The translations under genes and the position numbers were made by a program. A stretch of 64,000 nucleotides of DNA from JANRIC01 sp033765345 (GTDB taxonomy: Bacteria; Bacteroidota; Bacteroidia; Cytophagales; Microscillaceae). The notes beneath the pieces were generated by a model. The model was not told where the DNA came from, searched no databases, and saw only the letters and a program-made list of their open reading frames with translations. Positions 1 to 9,711 of the stretch are shown piece after piece. How positions within the stretch are numbered: the first letter of the stretch is position 1; every line of letters begins with the position of its first letter. The stretch lies in NCBI GenBank assembly GCA_033765345.1, contig JANRIC010000107.1, positions 1-64,000 of the forward strand, in the 5' to 3' direction.

Positions 1-1603
1 GCTTAGTAGCCGGGATGTGTGATCGGCTGGGTCTTGTAGAAGAAATAGACAAAGTTCTTCCCGCCGCAGATGATCAACAACTTATCAGTAATGGAACTTG
101 CGTAAAAGCCTTGATTTTGAATGGTTTAGGCTTTGTAGAAAGACGTTTGTATTTGGTATCTCAATTTTTTGAGGATAAGCCTGTATCTCATTTGCTAGGT
201 GAAGGGGTTCAATCCGAGCAGCTCAATGATGATCGTTTGGCTCGTTGTCTGGATAGTTTATATGCTTTTGGCGTAAGTGAATTATTTTCCCTTTTGTCCT
301 TCAAAGCTTGTCAGGTGCTGGGTTTAGGTCAGGAGCAATCCCCTTCATTTTTACATTTGGATAGCAGTAGCTTTCATCTCGATGGGGTCTACAATAGTGA
401 AGCAACTCAGGAAGATTTGGGGGATTGTATTCAGGTTTGTCAGGGCTATAGTCGGGATCATCGTCCAGATTTAAATCAGGTGATCCTCAATCTGGTCGTA
501 GAACACTCGGCAGGCATTCCGCTGATGATGGAAGCCCTGAGTGGTAATACAAATGATGCCAAAAGTTTTCGTAGTACCATTCAGGATTACATATCCAGAC
601 TTACCCCCGAAGCTCCTCGGGTATGTTGGGTAGCCGATAGCGCGCTTTATAATCAGGAAAGCTTGTCCAAAATCTCTACCCAAAGTGACTGGATTAGTCG
701 TGTTCCTGAGCGTATTTCAGAAGCCAAAGCCTTATTGGATGAAATTAAAGTAGCAGAAATGAAAGCCTTTTCCGAAGAAAGTCTGTCTTCTTATCGCTAT
801 CAAAAAGTAGCCAGTCAGTATGCAGGTATCGAAGCTGGTTGGTGATCTTCTCTGAGCAAGCCTATGAGAGACAAATCAAGAGCCTGCACAAGCAGTATAG
901 CCAGCAAGGACTCCAAGAATGCAAAGACTTGGAAAGCCTGTCTCGCCAGGTCTTCACCTGTCAGGAGGATGCACAAAAAGCCTTGGATAAATTTGAAAAA
1001 TCTCTCAAAATGAGCTATTTAGCGCAAAAAGAGCTGCTGCCAATGGCAGAGTATAGCAAAGCAGGCAGACCCGCTAAGGGTCAAGCTCCACAAGTCTTAG
1101 GCTACCAAATCAAAGCCTGCCTGGCAAGCAAGCTCGATGCCTATGAAAAACTCAGAGAAAGACAGGGAAAATTCATCCTGGCAAGCCATCAAAGCCAAGA
1201 ACTTTACACAGATGGACAACTATTGATGGCCTACAAGAATCAAAGCAAAGTAGAAAAAGGCTTCCGATTTTTGAAAGACAAGCAATTTATGGCTTCCACC
1301 CTATTTGTCAAAAAACCTCAACGCCTCGAGGCGATCCTGATGATTATGAGCCTGTGCCTACTGGTTTATGCCGCACTTGAAAAAGAACTCAGACAAGAAC
1401 TCCAACAAAAAAATGAAACAGTTCCCAATCAACTCAAAAAGCAGATACAGAACCCTACGATGCGTTGGATTTTTGCCTTATTGGCAGGCATTCATTGTCT
1501 CTATGTCCATGACCAAATGATTATCCTTAACCTCAATGATACCCAAAGAAAAATTATAAAACTCTTAGGAAACACTAGCAAAAAATATTACCAACTCGAA
1601 TAA
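1..1603 (+). pseudogene. IS1634-type (IS4 superfamily) DDE transposase, frameshifted
   Basis: Cut-and-paste transposase of an insertion sequence. The reading frame is already open at base 3 (Leu-Val-Ala-Gly-Met), so the true start lies before the window. Frame 3 runs to a TGA at 843-845, and the rest of the protein continues in frame 2 from about 839 to 1603. Together they carry a DDE layout: Asp in FLHLDSSSFH, Asp in CWVADSALY and Glu in KVEKGFRFLKD, with the IS4-type Y...E...K spacing. At the junction the first frame reads GIEAGW-stop, while the second gives WLVIFSEQAYE, as expected to follow GIE directly in this family. One or four bases therefore appear to be missing. Programmed frameshifting is not usual for this family, so I call it inactive. 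Confidence 0.85.
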
Positions 1604-1620
1604 GGGGTGCGAAATGTCGG
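1..1620 (+). mobile_element. IS4/IS1634-type insertion sequence, left end outside the window
   Basis: The element consists of the transposase remnant plus the short tail after its stop. The tail at 1604-1620 (GGGGTGCGAAATGTCGG) is the likely right terminal inverted repeat. It cannot be matched to a left repeat because the element begins upstream of base 1. No target duplication can be checked for the same reason. The exact right boundary is a guess. Confidence 0.7.
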
Positions 1621-1856
1621 TTTCACCATTGCATACAGCCAGGTTTGCCCTGCCATTGTGAAAAATCGACACTTAGTTTTGAGGAAAAGATTTTAATCTC
1701 TTTGCCTATTTTGAAGCAATCCTGGCTTGGGGGAGGCCTTGACCATAGAAACCAGAATTGCCACAAAAGGACAGGAATTACCTGTTAATTCATCAAAAAA
1801 ACTGAATCGTCTTCTTTTGTTTTGAATACGATCTGAAGATTTTGTCAGAAAAGAAA

Positions 1857-3473
1857 TCAGACTTTGGCTTTTTCTTCTTGCACTTCCACATCAAAGCCAG
1901 CGGTCAGTATTTGACCTTTGACCTTTACCTGTACCCAAAGGCGGTATTTTCCGGCTTTGGGAAATGAATAAGGGAAAGATACTTCATGGCTAAGTCCTTT
2001 TTCCTGCATCATTTTTTGGATGTCATCACGCATAGTGCTCAATTGTCGGCTATCTAACTGCGTGTTTGCATTCAGCACACTTAAAGAATCTAGTGTTACG
2101 ATTGATGAATCAAGCGGCAGGCAGACCGTAATCGGGTCATTGATGGTTTTGGCCAATGCTTCCTGTGCTGCCATAGAAATGGTACCGATGGGGTGCAGAT
2201 GAATAAACACCTGACCGTCATTCCGCATAATGGCCATGTGGCCTAGCATAGACAAATAAGGCTCAAGCACCACAGGTAGCCCCAGGGCATTCTGCACCTT
2301 AAATTTAAGAGATTCTACCTGCCCAACTTTAAACGTTTTGTTGGCGGGTCTGTCCCAGGTGATGGTATATCCATTTGCCAGGGTTTGTACAAAATTGTTG
2401 GGTTTTTGATAGCTATACCAGGAATCATCCAGGTCACGTTTAATTTTTTTCTTTTGAAAGAGATTATCTTCAGTAACAGACACTCCGGCGGTTTGTGCGG
2501 CCGCAGGGATATTCAACTCCGTGACCAGCGTCTCACCTAGTCCGCTTTGATGTACAATATCTGTGAACATACGATATTCCCCGGCGGGTATTCCATCGGG
2601 AAGAAATACCTCATAAGTAACAGAGTCAATCTTTAAAGGGTGGACGTGGGCAAAGGTATTCATATTTGCTTTGGATACCAAAAATGTATGTACCAGTTTG
2701 CCATGGTCAGGCACTAGGTCGCCGGGTCGGCGGTCGATATGCCCTTGATCTAAAAATTTAAACTGTATCCGACTAATTCCGTCCTTTTGATCTACTTGGG
2801 TCTCCAGGGCGGCGGGTTTATACATATAGTAGTTGTAATCGTTTTCTTCGAGTTGCCACCAAAGAAGCCCCAGATAAAGAATCCAGATAAAAAGTGCAAA
2901 GCTGAAAGTAGCTACCAAACCAGCGCGCCATTTCAAAGCTCGGTTGAGTTTTTCACCAGGAGCGAGGATGGATTCACCGATGGAGGCTGCTACGATGGTG
3001 ATTCCTCCAAAAAATAAAATCAAACCCAGGACAATCAGAGCAATTTCAAGTTCTTTGGCCATCGCAAGTTGGGCTGTAGCCAGTGCAGGTACGGGGATTA
3101 CGGTAGAACCCCTGCCTTTTAGCCCTTCGATGACTATTTTGATGCTAGACGAACCGTGTGCCATCATCCAGGTATTGCCGGTATAAAGTTGGTCGTCGCC
3201 GGGGACTTTTTCCATCAGGTCAGGGCTGGGAGCTTTGTCCCCGCCGTGTCGATAATACACGGCTACTACCGAAATCCGGCTAATGCCTTTGTCTTCGGTA
3301 CGCACAGAAACCTGCGTAATTCCTGGTACTACATCAGGGGGGCGGATATTGGCTAAAATTTTGTAAGGACCGGCACTGCCTTCAAAAACAATTCCTGGGC
3401 TACCGATATGGGCTGAAAGCATCAAAAATACCCCTAGAAATAAAGAACTAAGAATGATTTTTTTTAAAAACAT
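1857..3473 (-). CDS. Membrane-anchored His-rich exported protein near SCO
   Basis: Protein of 538 residues, not recognised as a named family. An N-terminal signal peptide is followed by an Ig-like extracytoplasmic part, two membrane helices (about residues 142-165 and 187-208), and a long C-terminal extracytoplasmic region. That region contains HVHP and, further on, an HMAIM...FIHLHP pair, which are plausible copper ligands. The ATG at 3473 is preferred; a GTG immediately upstream would add one residue. The next gene on the same strand is a polytopic membrane protein, and a divergent SCO copper chaperone follows. I infer a role in copper delivery or heme-copper oxidase assembly; that role is not proven by the sequence. 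Confidence 0.75.
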   Translation of the reverse strand: MFLKKIILSSLFLGVFLMLSAHIGSPGIVFEGSAGPYKILANIRPPDVVPGITQVSVRTEDKGISRISVVAVYYRHGGDKAPSPDLMEKVPGDDQLYTGNTWMMAHGSSSIKIVIEGLKGRGSTVIPVPALATAQLAMAKELEIALIVLGLILFFGGITIVAASIGESILAPGEKLNRALKWRAGLVATFSFALFIWILYLGLLWWQLEENDYNYYMYKPAALETQVDQKDGISRIQFKFLDQGHIDRRPGDLVPDHGKLVHTFLVSKANMNTFAHVHPLKIDSVTYEVFLPDGIPAGEYRMFTDIVHQSGLGETLVTELNIPAAAQTAGVSVTEDNLFQKKKIKRDLDDSWYSYQKPNNFVQTLANGYTITWDRPANKTFKVGQVESLKFKVQNALGLPVVLEPYLSMLGHMAIMRNDGQVFIHLHPIGTISMAAQEALAKTINDPITVCLPLDSSIVTLDSLSVLNANTQLDSRQLSTMRDDIQKMMQEKGLSHEVSFPYSFPKAGKYRLWVQVKVKGQILTAGFDVEVQEEKAKV

Positions 3474-3600
3474 CACAAATTATGGATAATTGGTGTAATC
3501 AAGTTTATGTATCTAAACGCTAGGAAGCCTGATAGACAAACCAAAGTGTCTATTTAGCCATATAAATCAATGTACAATATACTATTGACCAAATATCAGC

Positions 3601-4821
3601 CTATCTTTTTACTTGTTTCATCCAATTTCCCCACCAGAACCCCAGGCGAGTAGAGAAAAAAGCAAGTACAAATGCAATACCTAAGCCCTGAATCAAAGCC
3701 TGCGTGCTACTATCCCAGGTACGGAAAGCGTATCTGTACGGATAATCCGGGCGGGCATAATAACCCAGCGCATCTGCTGCAAAAAACCAGTTGCGTGCAT
3801 ACGGTGAAAGATAAAAATAGGCGAAAAGCCATTGAGTAATCAATAAAACGCCAAAAAATACTCCGCTCAATAACAGGCAAGCCAGCCAGCTATTCATCCG
3901 AGTTGTTTTTTTCATGACCAAATCCACAAAAATAGCAGGTACAACCAGTAAGATGGGAAATTTAAAAGCGACAAAGTGCGTAATTTTATTCAATACAGGG
4001 CCAAGCTTGGGTGTAGCCGGGAAAAGCGGCAGTATCCAAACCATCAGTAAAAAAATACCCATATATACGGCTGCTGCCGATGTGACAGGCCATTTCATAT
4101 CTGAGGCACGACCCACTGCGATCAAAAAGATCGGAAAAGCCCCACAAGCTACCTGATAATAGATCGAGGAATGCATCAAGTTTTCCTCCATATACTCCGT
4201 ACAAAGCACTGCAACGATAGAAATGAGCATGGCTACCGTATAAGTATATAAAAACCGGATGGTATGCAGTTTTTTCATTTGAAGATAATCAGCCTGGTCA
4301 GCACTTAGTTGCTGTTGGTTTTGATAGGCCAATAAGCTGATCACTGCACCGAACTGTACCACCAGAATTCCTAGGGCTAAAACAGCGTGAGGTGGACTTA
4401 ATATTTTGACATCCAGCCCATAAGCATTGTGCCACCAATCATCAAAAGGAGCAGAAGTAAGCATGGCCAGTGCCCCCCAAACAAAAAGCAAAGAACCCAA
4501 AGGCGCACGGAAACCCCAAAACCACACAGATTTGGCTTTTTCGTCAGGGCTGCCCCAAAAAGTAGTTTTAAACATTTGATAGGCACCCCCGAAACCGGCC
4601 AGAATACCTCCTAGATATATCGCAATGTGCGGAGGAGAAAGGAAAGCATCGCGCCCAATAGACATGTGCCAGGAAATATCCCATAAAAGACCAACCACAA
4701 TGCTGGTACTAGCTATAATAGCCGTATATACATACCAGGGTATGTACAGCGAATGAATAAAAACCTGGGTTTTAGTAAGTTGGCTTAGGCTAAGTGTGGC
4801 ATCTTTGGCAAGCTTATTCAT
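3601..4821 (-). CDS. Polytopic membrane protein of unknown function
   Basis: 406 residues with about ten hydrophobic helices. The first helices contain His residues at membrane edges (WDISWHMSIG, SPPHIAIYLGG, DDWWHNAYG, SPPHAVLALG), a repeated SPPH motif that could bind metal or heme. I do not recognise a characterised family. It lies 127 bp upstream of the His-rich membrane protein on the same strand, so the two may be cotranscribed, and it is divergent from the SCO gene with a shared 147-bp promoter region. The context suggests a terminal-oxidase or copper-related role, by inference only. Confidence 0.75.
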   Translation of the reverse strand: MNKLAKDATLSLSQLTKTQVFIHSLYIPWYVYTAIIASTSIVVGLLWDISWHMSIGRDAFLSPPHIAIYLGGILAGFGGAYQMFKTTFWGSPDEKAKSVWFWGFRAPLGSLLFVWGALAMLTSAPFDDWWHNAYGLDVKILSPPHAVLALGILVVQFGAVISLLAYQNQQQLSADQADYLQMKKLHTIRFLYTYTVAMLISIVAVLCTEYMEENLMHSSIYYQVACGAFPIFLIAVGRASDMKWPVTSAAAVYMGIFLLMVWILPLFPATPKLGPVLNKITHFVAFKFPILLVVPAIFVDLVMKKTTRMNSWLACLLLSGVFFGVLLITQWLFAYFYLSPYARNWFFAADALGYYARPDYPYRYAFRTWDSSTQALIQGLGIAFVLAFFSTRLGFWWGNWMKQVKR

Positions 4822-4968
4822 AATATTTTTAGATTAAATAGTTATTCTCACTTGTATTTTTCAAAGATCTTTTTTATTGTAAATAAAGATAAAATATTTT
4901 AAATTTACAAATTAAGCACGTTAATCTTTTACGTACTGGTTTGACGATATAAAAAATATACTATCTCT

Positions 4969-5631
4969 ATGTTTTTTCATCTAACACCTTGCTCCTTAAT
5001 TTTTAGCTTTTTAGGCATCGTGATTTTTAATGCCTGTACGCTGAAGTCCGAAAAAAAACTACCAATCTTAGGCCCCAAAGAACTGGCAGCAAAGCATATC
5101 AAAGGAACGAACATCAGCGATACGATCTATCATACCATCCATGATTTTGAATTTATCAATCAAGATGGCAAAAAAGTCAATAATCAGACTTTTGAAGATA
5201 AAATCTATGTTTGTAATTTTATTTTTACCTCTTGCCCTACGATTTGCCCGGTGATGACCCAGCAAATGTACCGCGTGCAGGAAGCGTACACCGATAACTC
5301 GGAGCTTATGTTTCTTTCACATAGCGTAGACCCAGATCGAGATTCAGCCCAAGTCCTGAAAAACTATGCCCAAAAAAACAAAGCCCAACCCGATAAATGG
5401 CATTTTGTCACTGGTAACAAAGATGAAATTTACAGGATGGGTCTAAAGAATTATATGATTACTTTGGATGAAGATGAGGCTGCACCGGGAGGTTTTCTGC
5501 ACAGTGCTGCGTTTATTTTGGTGGATAAAGAGCGAAGAGTACGCGGTGTTTACAACGGCACAGATGAAACTGAGGTAAATCAATTGATCGAGGATATTAA
5601 AATTCTTTTGCAGGAATATGAAAATCTTTGA
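4969..5631 (+). CDS. SCO1/SenC family copper chaperone lipoprotein
   Basis: Thioredoxin-fold protein that delivers copper to, or reduces, the CuA site of cytochrome c oxidase at the outer face of the cytoplasmic membrane. The 220 residues begin with a lipoprotein signal; the lipobox NAC places the acylated cysteine at residue 23. The copper-binding motif CPTIC is at Cys89-Cys93 and the distal His ligand is His178 in GFLHSAAF. These are the three ligands of the family, so the protein should be functional. It is transcribed away from the two membrane-protein genes and shares their promoter region. Confidence 0.93.
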   Translation: MFFHLTPCSLIFSFLGIVIFNACTLKSEKKLPILGPKELAAKHIKGTNISDTIYHTIHDFEFINQDGKKVNNQTFEDKIYVCNFIFTSCPTICPVMTQQMYRVQEAYTDNSELMFLSHSVDPDRDSAQVLKNYAQKNKAQPDKWHFVTGNKDEIYRMGLKNYMITLDEDEAAPGGFLHSAAFILVDKERRVRGVYNGTDETEVNQLIEDIKILLQEYENL

Positions 5632-6042
5632 TGGAGAGAAGCAAAACCTAAAAAAGACTAAATTCAAAGAACTTAGCCTTTTGGAAAGCCATATCCTTCA
5701 TTTTTACATTTTCATTAATAACTCTCATCGAAGAGATACAGCTTAGATCTTCACTGAGGTAAGATGTCTGTATTTTTTGAGCTTGAAAGCCCTAGAAAAA
5801 CCCTATTTTTATTTTTAACAAGAATTTCCAAATATAAGAATTGTTCCATAAAAATCGTGTTTTTTTGAAAATTTATGGCTGGTTTGATCAAGTAATCAAC
5901 CTGGTGGCAGATACAACACTCTCTTTTGGAATAATTGGAAAAAAGATACCTTCCTAAAAATAGTCTAAAAAAAGAATGGATCATGGAGGAATTTTTATGC
6001 CTAAGTGAGATTAGCGAATAGTCTTATCCCGCTCTTCGCTCC
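5632..6042. other. Intergenic region, no gene recognised
   Basis: AT-rich spacer between two convergent genes. I see no convincing RNA gene, repeat or strong hairpin. One 77-codon reading frame on the minus strand has no start context or family resemblance and is left out. Confidence 0.6.
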
Positions 6043-6456
6043 TTATTCAACTACTTTAGTCCAGCTATTGGTGCGATATAAAAGCCCCCAATAGCCTCTT
6101 ATTTGAAGCTCCTGCCCTTGAAGCCACATCAGCCCCCGGAAAGTCTTGCCGTGTTGGGGATGGTAAATAGTCCCGTTTTTCCATTTTTGAGAGGGGGCGT
6201 CATAGTAGAAGTCTTTGAGAATTTCAAGTCCGATAATCTTTCTTTGCCTTAAAGCTGGGTCTGGGTTTTTGATATCGTTGGGGAACTTGCCATTATCGGG
6301 GCTTTCTTTAAACCAGATGATTTGTCCGTAGAATTTTTTATCAGTTTTCTGATAAATCCTGATTTTCACTTCCTGGTCAGAAGAAAGCCAGATGCCTTGA
6401 ATAGATTCAGGGGTAGAGGGTCTGAGAAATAAAAGGACTAAAACAATAAAATTCAT
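6043..6456 (-). CDS. DUF2147 family exported protein
   Basis: Small protein of 137 residues matching the DUF2147 pattern: an opening GIW segment, KIRIYQK, a central Asp/Pro stretch (NDIKNPDPALRQRKIIGL), GTIYHPQHGKTFRG, and a closing RGYWGLLYRTNSWTKV. The family is a small beta-barrel exported protein of unknown function, common in Bacteroidota and Proteobacteria. The first residues are hydrophobic, as in a short signal peptide. It lies 84 bp downstream of the next gene on the same strand. Confidence 0.85.
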   Translation of the reverse strand: MNFIVLVLLFLRPSTPESIQGIWLSSDQEVKIRIYQKTDKKFYGQIIWFKESPDNGKFPNDIKNPDPALRQRKIIGLEILKDFYYDAPSQKWKNGTIYHPQHGKTFRGLMWLQGQELQIRGYWGLLYRTNSWTKVVE

Positions 6457-6540
6457 AACAATAATTTCTAGACTTAATGATAATCAAAATTCCTGAATAA
6501 AATTGTAAGCCATCTGACTTTTCTGCTGATTTGTAGCAGC

Positions 6541-7437
6541 CTAATACACCTGGAATCTCACTCCTGCACCCATAGTCCATACATTCACATCTTCATAATA
6601 ACGGGCATACAGTCCATTGACCCCAAAATGCATTTTAAACTTAGGGCGATTGACAAGGGCATAACTCAGTTCGGCGTTCAACTCAGTGCGGGGTGAAATT
6701 TGAGCATCGCGATGGAAATCATAAGCCACACGCAATTCGGGAGCAAACCGAATAGTCTGGTTCAGAAAATAAAAATCCAGCCCGGTCGTAAACTCTGGGA
6801 AAAAAGTTTGCGTCAGTTGCTCCTTCATAAACCCTGCCCCCAATCTCCAGGATACCTGTGAAAAGTTGACTGGAGCCACTTGCAGGATTTGCCAATCCAG
6901 CGTTTCATACACATCCCTACCGCCGACCCTTTCCTCTGCAAGAATATTATAGCGTACATCCGTAGAGATAACCCCAATACGCATGCGTGCATGGGGGCGA
7001 TACGATTGATACAAACCCGGAATGCCGCCATATTGAAAGTCAGCATTCAATTCATACAGGCGATTTAGTTTGCCTGAAGCTCTAAGTTCTTCTCGATTCA
7101 GGAGTCTTTCGGCTCTGAGAAGCTGGCGTTCTTGCTTAAAAACAGCGCGGCGGGCTTCCCTTTCGGCTCTGAGGGCAGCTTTTTCTTCGGGAGTCAGATT
7201 AGACTCAAATAATCCGCTAAAGATTATTCGGAAAAGACCCTCTACGATTGCCCCCCCAACGCTTCCGTTGTTGTCATCATTGGTATTGCTGCCGCCAGAG
7301 TTGGAGGAGGATTTATTGCTTTTGTTTTCTTCGGCTTTTTTCTTAATCTCACCGATTTTTTGGGCGAATAAATGTTGAGAAAACATCAGACAAAGACCCA
7401 GCACGATTAGAGCTGTAGGTTTAAATTTTAGTTTCAC
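6541..7437 (-). CDS. Predicted outer-membrane beta-barrel protein
   Basis: 298 residues. Signal peptide with cleavage after LFAQ at about residue 26, a low-complexity Ser/Asn/Gly linker (about residues 35-60), a charged helical stretch rich in Glu and Arg (about 80-125), then roughly 170 residues of alternating aromatic/polar strands ending VRFQVY. A terminal aromatic strand is typical of outer-membrane barrels. I recognise no named family. The helical part could be periplasmic or surface exposed. The barrel call rests on strand pattern only. Confidence 0.7.
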   Translation of the reverse strand: MKLKFKPTALIVLGLCLMFSQHLFAQKIGEIKKKAEENKSNKSSSNSGGSNTNDDNNGSVGGAIVEGLFRIIFSGLFESNLTPEEKAALRAEREARRAVFKQERQLLRAERLLNREELRASGKLNRLYELNADFQYGGIPGLYQSYRPHARMRIGVISTDVRYNILAEERVGGRDVYETLDWQILQVAPVNFSQVSWRLGAGFMKEQLTQTFFPEFTTGLDFYFLNQTIRFAPELRVAYDFHRDAQISPRTELNAELSYALVNRPKFKMHFGVNGLYARYYEDVNVWTMGAGVRFQVY

Positions 7438-7990
7438 AGGTTATAAAGTTTAAAGGTTTGATCATTGTGTCTCTTTGAATGAGACCTGATTTATTGTAAA
7501 AGGGTTGTTTCTTGTGTGAGTATAAATTCGTTAAAAAAGCTTAAAATTCAAGGGAGGGTTTTATTTCCCAAAAAGAGAGTAAAATACCAATCAAAGATTA
7601 GATCTTGGCAAAAATGATCTCAAAACGAATAATATCTTGTTTACGTCATGAAATATTCAAAATAACAAAAAACGACTTATTTTAAGAGAATCAACCGGGC
7701 TTTGGATTTATTTTTTAAAAAGAGTTTTTTGTTATTTTTTAAGAAATCAACCGCTTTTATGGCTTTTGTAGCCCAACATACTGTAATTTATCCAGAGAAC
7801 TTATCAATTTTACCACCCGAAAAAATGTTCAAAAAAGCAAATTTTTTTCAGAAAAATATATATTTTTTAGGTAAAATGGGCAATTACCTGCTTAGCTACA
7901 AGGTTTCTATATCAGGCTCTGGATGAGCCGATCAGATTTGCATTTCTTTTGTACCTCCAAGGGTAGTTAAACTTATCTGTCCGTCTTGCC
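7438..7990. other. Intergenic region between divergent genes
   Basis: About 550 bp of very AT-rich sequence between the outer-membrane protein gene (minus) and the cyclase gene (plus). It should hold both promoters, but I cannot point to a convincing Bacteroidota TTTG/TAnnTTTG pair. No RNA gene or repeat is seen. A 74-codon frame at 7702-7926 is a low-complexity Phe/Lys run and is rejected as a gene. Confidence 0.6.
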
Positions 7991-9565
7991 ATGAAAAAAA
8001 TTTTTTTGACCCTGATAGGAATTTCTTTAATTTATTTGAATGTTTTTGCACAATGTGCAAAAATAGACAGCCTTCGTCGGGTAGCCTATTTATCCCAAAA
8101 AGTCGAGGATAAAATAAACGCCTTGAATCAGCTCTCTGCGGAGCTAATTCCACTCAGAAGCGGCGGGGGGCTACTGTATGCCAAACAAGCCCAACGCATC
8201 GCAGAAGCTAATCAGTATAAAAAGGGGATAGCCGACGCACTCGTCAATATTGCCACGGTCAATTATTTGGAAGAATTGAGTTATGAGGAAGCTGCCGCCG
8301 ATTATCTCAAATCCATAGAAATTTATCGAGAACTTGGGCTTAAGAAAGAGACTGCCGAGACCTATGAAATTCTGGGCGATTTTTATCATAAATTGTTTTA
8401 TATCAAAGAAGAAAACTACAAACTCGCCTTAGAAAGCTATCAAAAAGCACTGGCTATTCGTAAGGAATTGGGTGACCACGCTAAAATGGCTGATATCTAT
8501 GACCAAATGGGAGAAATTTACAGCGATTTGGGCGAAAATCGACCAGCGCTTGACCAATTTATGAAAGCCGTAGAATCTCGCGAAAAAACATCTTCCAATA
8601 GCTCGAGTGACTCAAGACTTCTTTCAAAAGCCAAACGAATATACGAGCTGGAGGTTGATAGACAGCGTTTTCGGAATTATACATTGATCTTTCTGCTGGC
8701 TTTTCTTCTGAGCCTTGTTCTATTTTTTGCCCTAGAAATGATCCGTCGTAAAAAAGCATTCAGCCAAATCAAAGCCCAAAAAGAACTCATCGAGAAGCAA
8801 AATGAGCTAATCGCCGAGCAAAAAGACATTGCCGATATTGAGCATAAGATCAAAGACAATTACAGCCTATTGCCGGAAGCCGTTTACGAAGAAATTAAAG
8901 AAAAAGGCACTTACGCCCCCCGACAGCATGATTTGGTATCGGTATTATTCTCTGATTTAGAAGATTTTGCCAGTATATCCAAAGGAATGAGTACACAGAC
9001 ATTGATGGAAGAGTTGAATCTTTGCTTTGGAGAGTTTGACAAAATTATTACCCGAAGAGGACTGACCAAAATCAAGACGCTTGGAGATTCTTATATGTGT
9101 GCTGGAGGAATCCCCGAAGAAAACAAAAGCAACCCCATCGACATCGTACTGGCTGCCCTGGAAATGCGAGATTTTGTAGAAGAACGTCGTCAAACAAAGC
9201 TTTCTAATGGAGAGCCTTATTGGCGACTCAGAATAGGTATCAATACGGGTTATCTCCTTGCTGGCGTGGTAGGATACAAAAAATATGCCTATGATGTTTG
9301 GGGAGAAACCGTAAACATCGCCAAACTCCTTGAATTGCAGGCAAGCTCAGGCACAATCTCTATCGCTGAAAGCACCTATCACTATGTCAAAGATTTTTTT
9401 GAAATTCAGGACGCTGGTGAAATCAACCTCAAACACAAAGGAAGCATTCGACATTACAATGTAGATCAGATTCTCTCTGAACTATCCGAAGAAGGCGATG
9501 GTATAAAGCCAAACCGATTCTTCTACCTCAAAAAGGATGATATGCTGGTTAGCTCAACCTCTTGA
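7991..9565 (+). CDS. TPR-containing class III adenylate/guanylate cyclase-like protein
   Basis: 524 residues: signal peptide ending VFAQ (about 1-21), TPR repeats in an extracytoplasmic region (about 45-200), one membrane helix (about 225-247), a cytoplasmic coiled coil (about 250-285) and a class III nucleotide cyclase domain (about 310-495). Visible catalytic residues are the metal-binding Asp322 (LFSDLEDF) and Asp366 (TLGDSYM), the adenine-selecting Lys362 and Asp435 (YDVWGE), and Asn442 (TVNIA). The transition-state Arg expected four residues after that Asn is Leu446, with Lys445 beside it. The substrate-selecting residues point to ATP. The enzyme may be weak, differently built or a degenerate sensor. 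The topology suggests extracytoplasmic TPR sensing linked to cAMP production. Confidence 0.9.
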   Translation: MKKIFLTLIGISLIYLNVFAQCAKIDSLRRVAYLSQKVEDKINALNQLSAELIPLRSGGGLLYAKQAQRIAEANQYKKGIADALVNIATVNYLEELSYEEAAADYLKSIEIYRELGLKKETAETYEILGDFYHKLFYIKEENYKLALESYQKALAIRKELGDHAKMADIYDQMGEIYSDLGENRPALDQFMKAVESREKTSSNSSSDSRLLSKAKRIYELEVDRQRFRNYTLIFLLAFLLSLVLFFALEMIRRKKAFSQIKAQKELIEKQNELIAEQKDIADIEHKIKDNYSLLPEAVYEEIKEKGTYAPRQHDLVSVLFSDLEDFASISKGMSTQTLMEELNLCFGEFDKIITRRGLTKIKTLGDSYMCAGGIPEENKSNPIDIVLAALEMRDFVEERRQTKLSNGEPYWRLRIGINTGYLLAGVVGYKKYAYDVWGETVNIAKLLELQASSGTISIAESTYHYVKDFFEIQDAGEINLKHKGSIRHYNVDQILSELSEEGDGIKPNRFFYLKKDDMLVSSTS

Positions 9566-9711
9566 TCGTGCATAAATACTAAAAAATAGAGGCATCAAGA
9601 GTTATATTCTCCAAATTTTCTTTGAGAGAATATCTGCTTGAATTGGATTTAATCGTATTTTATTCCTATTTTAGAAGAAAATTACAGGATAAACCACTTT
9701 GAGATCAAACC

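Noticed and set aside
5751..5984. 77-codon minus-strand reading frame
   Set aside because: Low-complexity composition, no recognisable start or family, between convergent genes.
7702..7926. 74-codon plus-strand frame before the cyclase gene
   Set aside because: Phe/Lys-rich run of AT-rich spacer without protein-like character.
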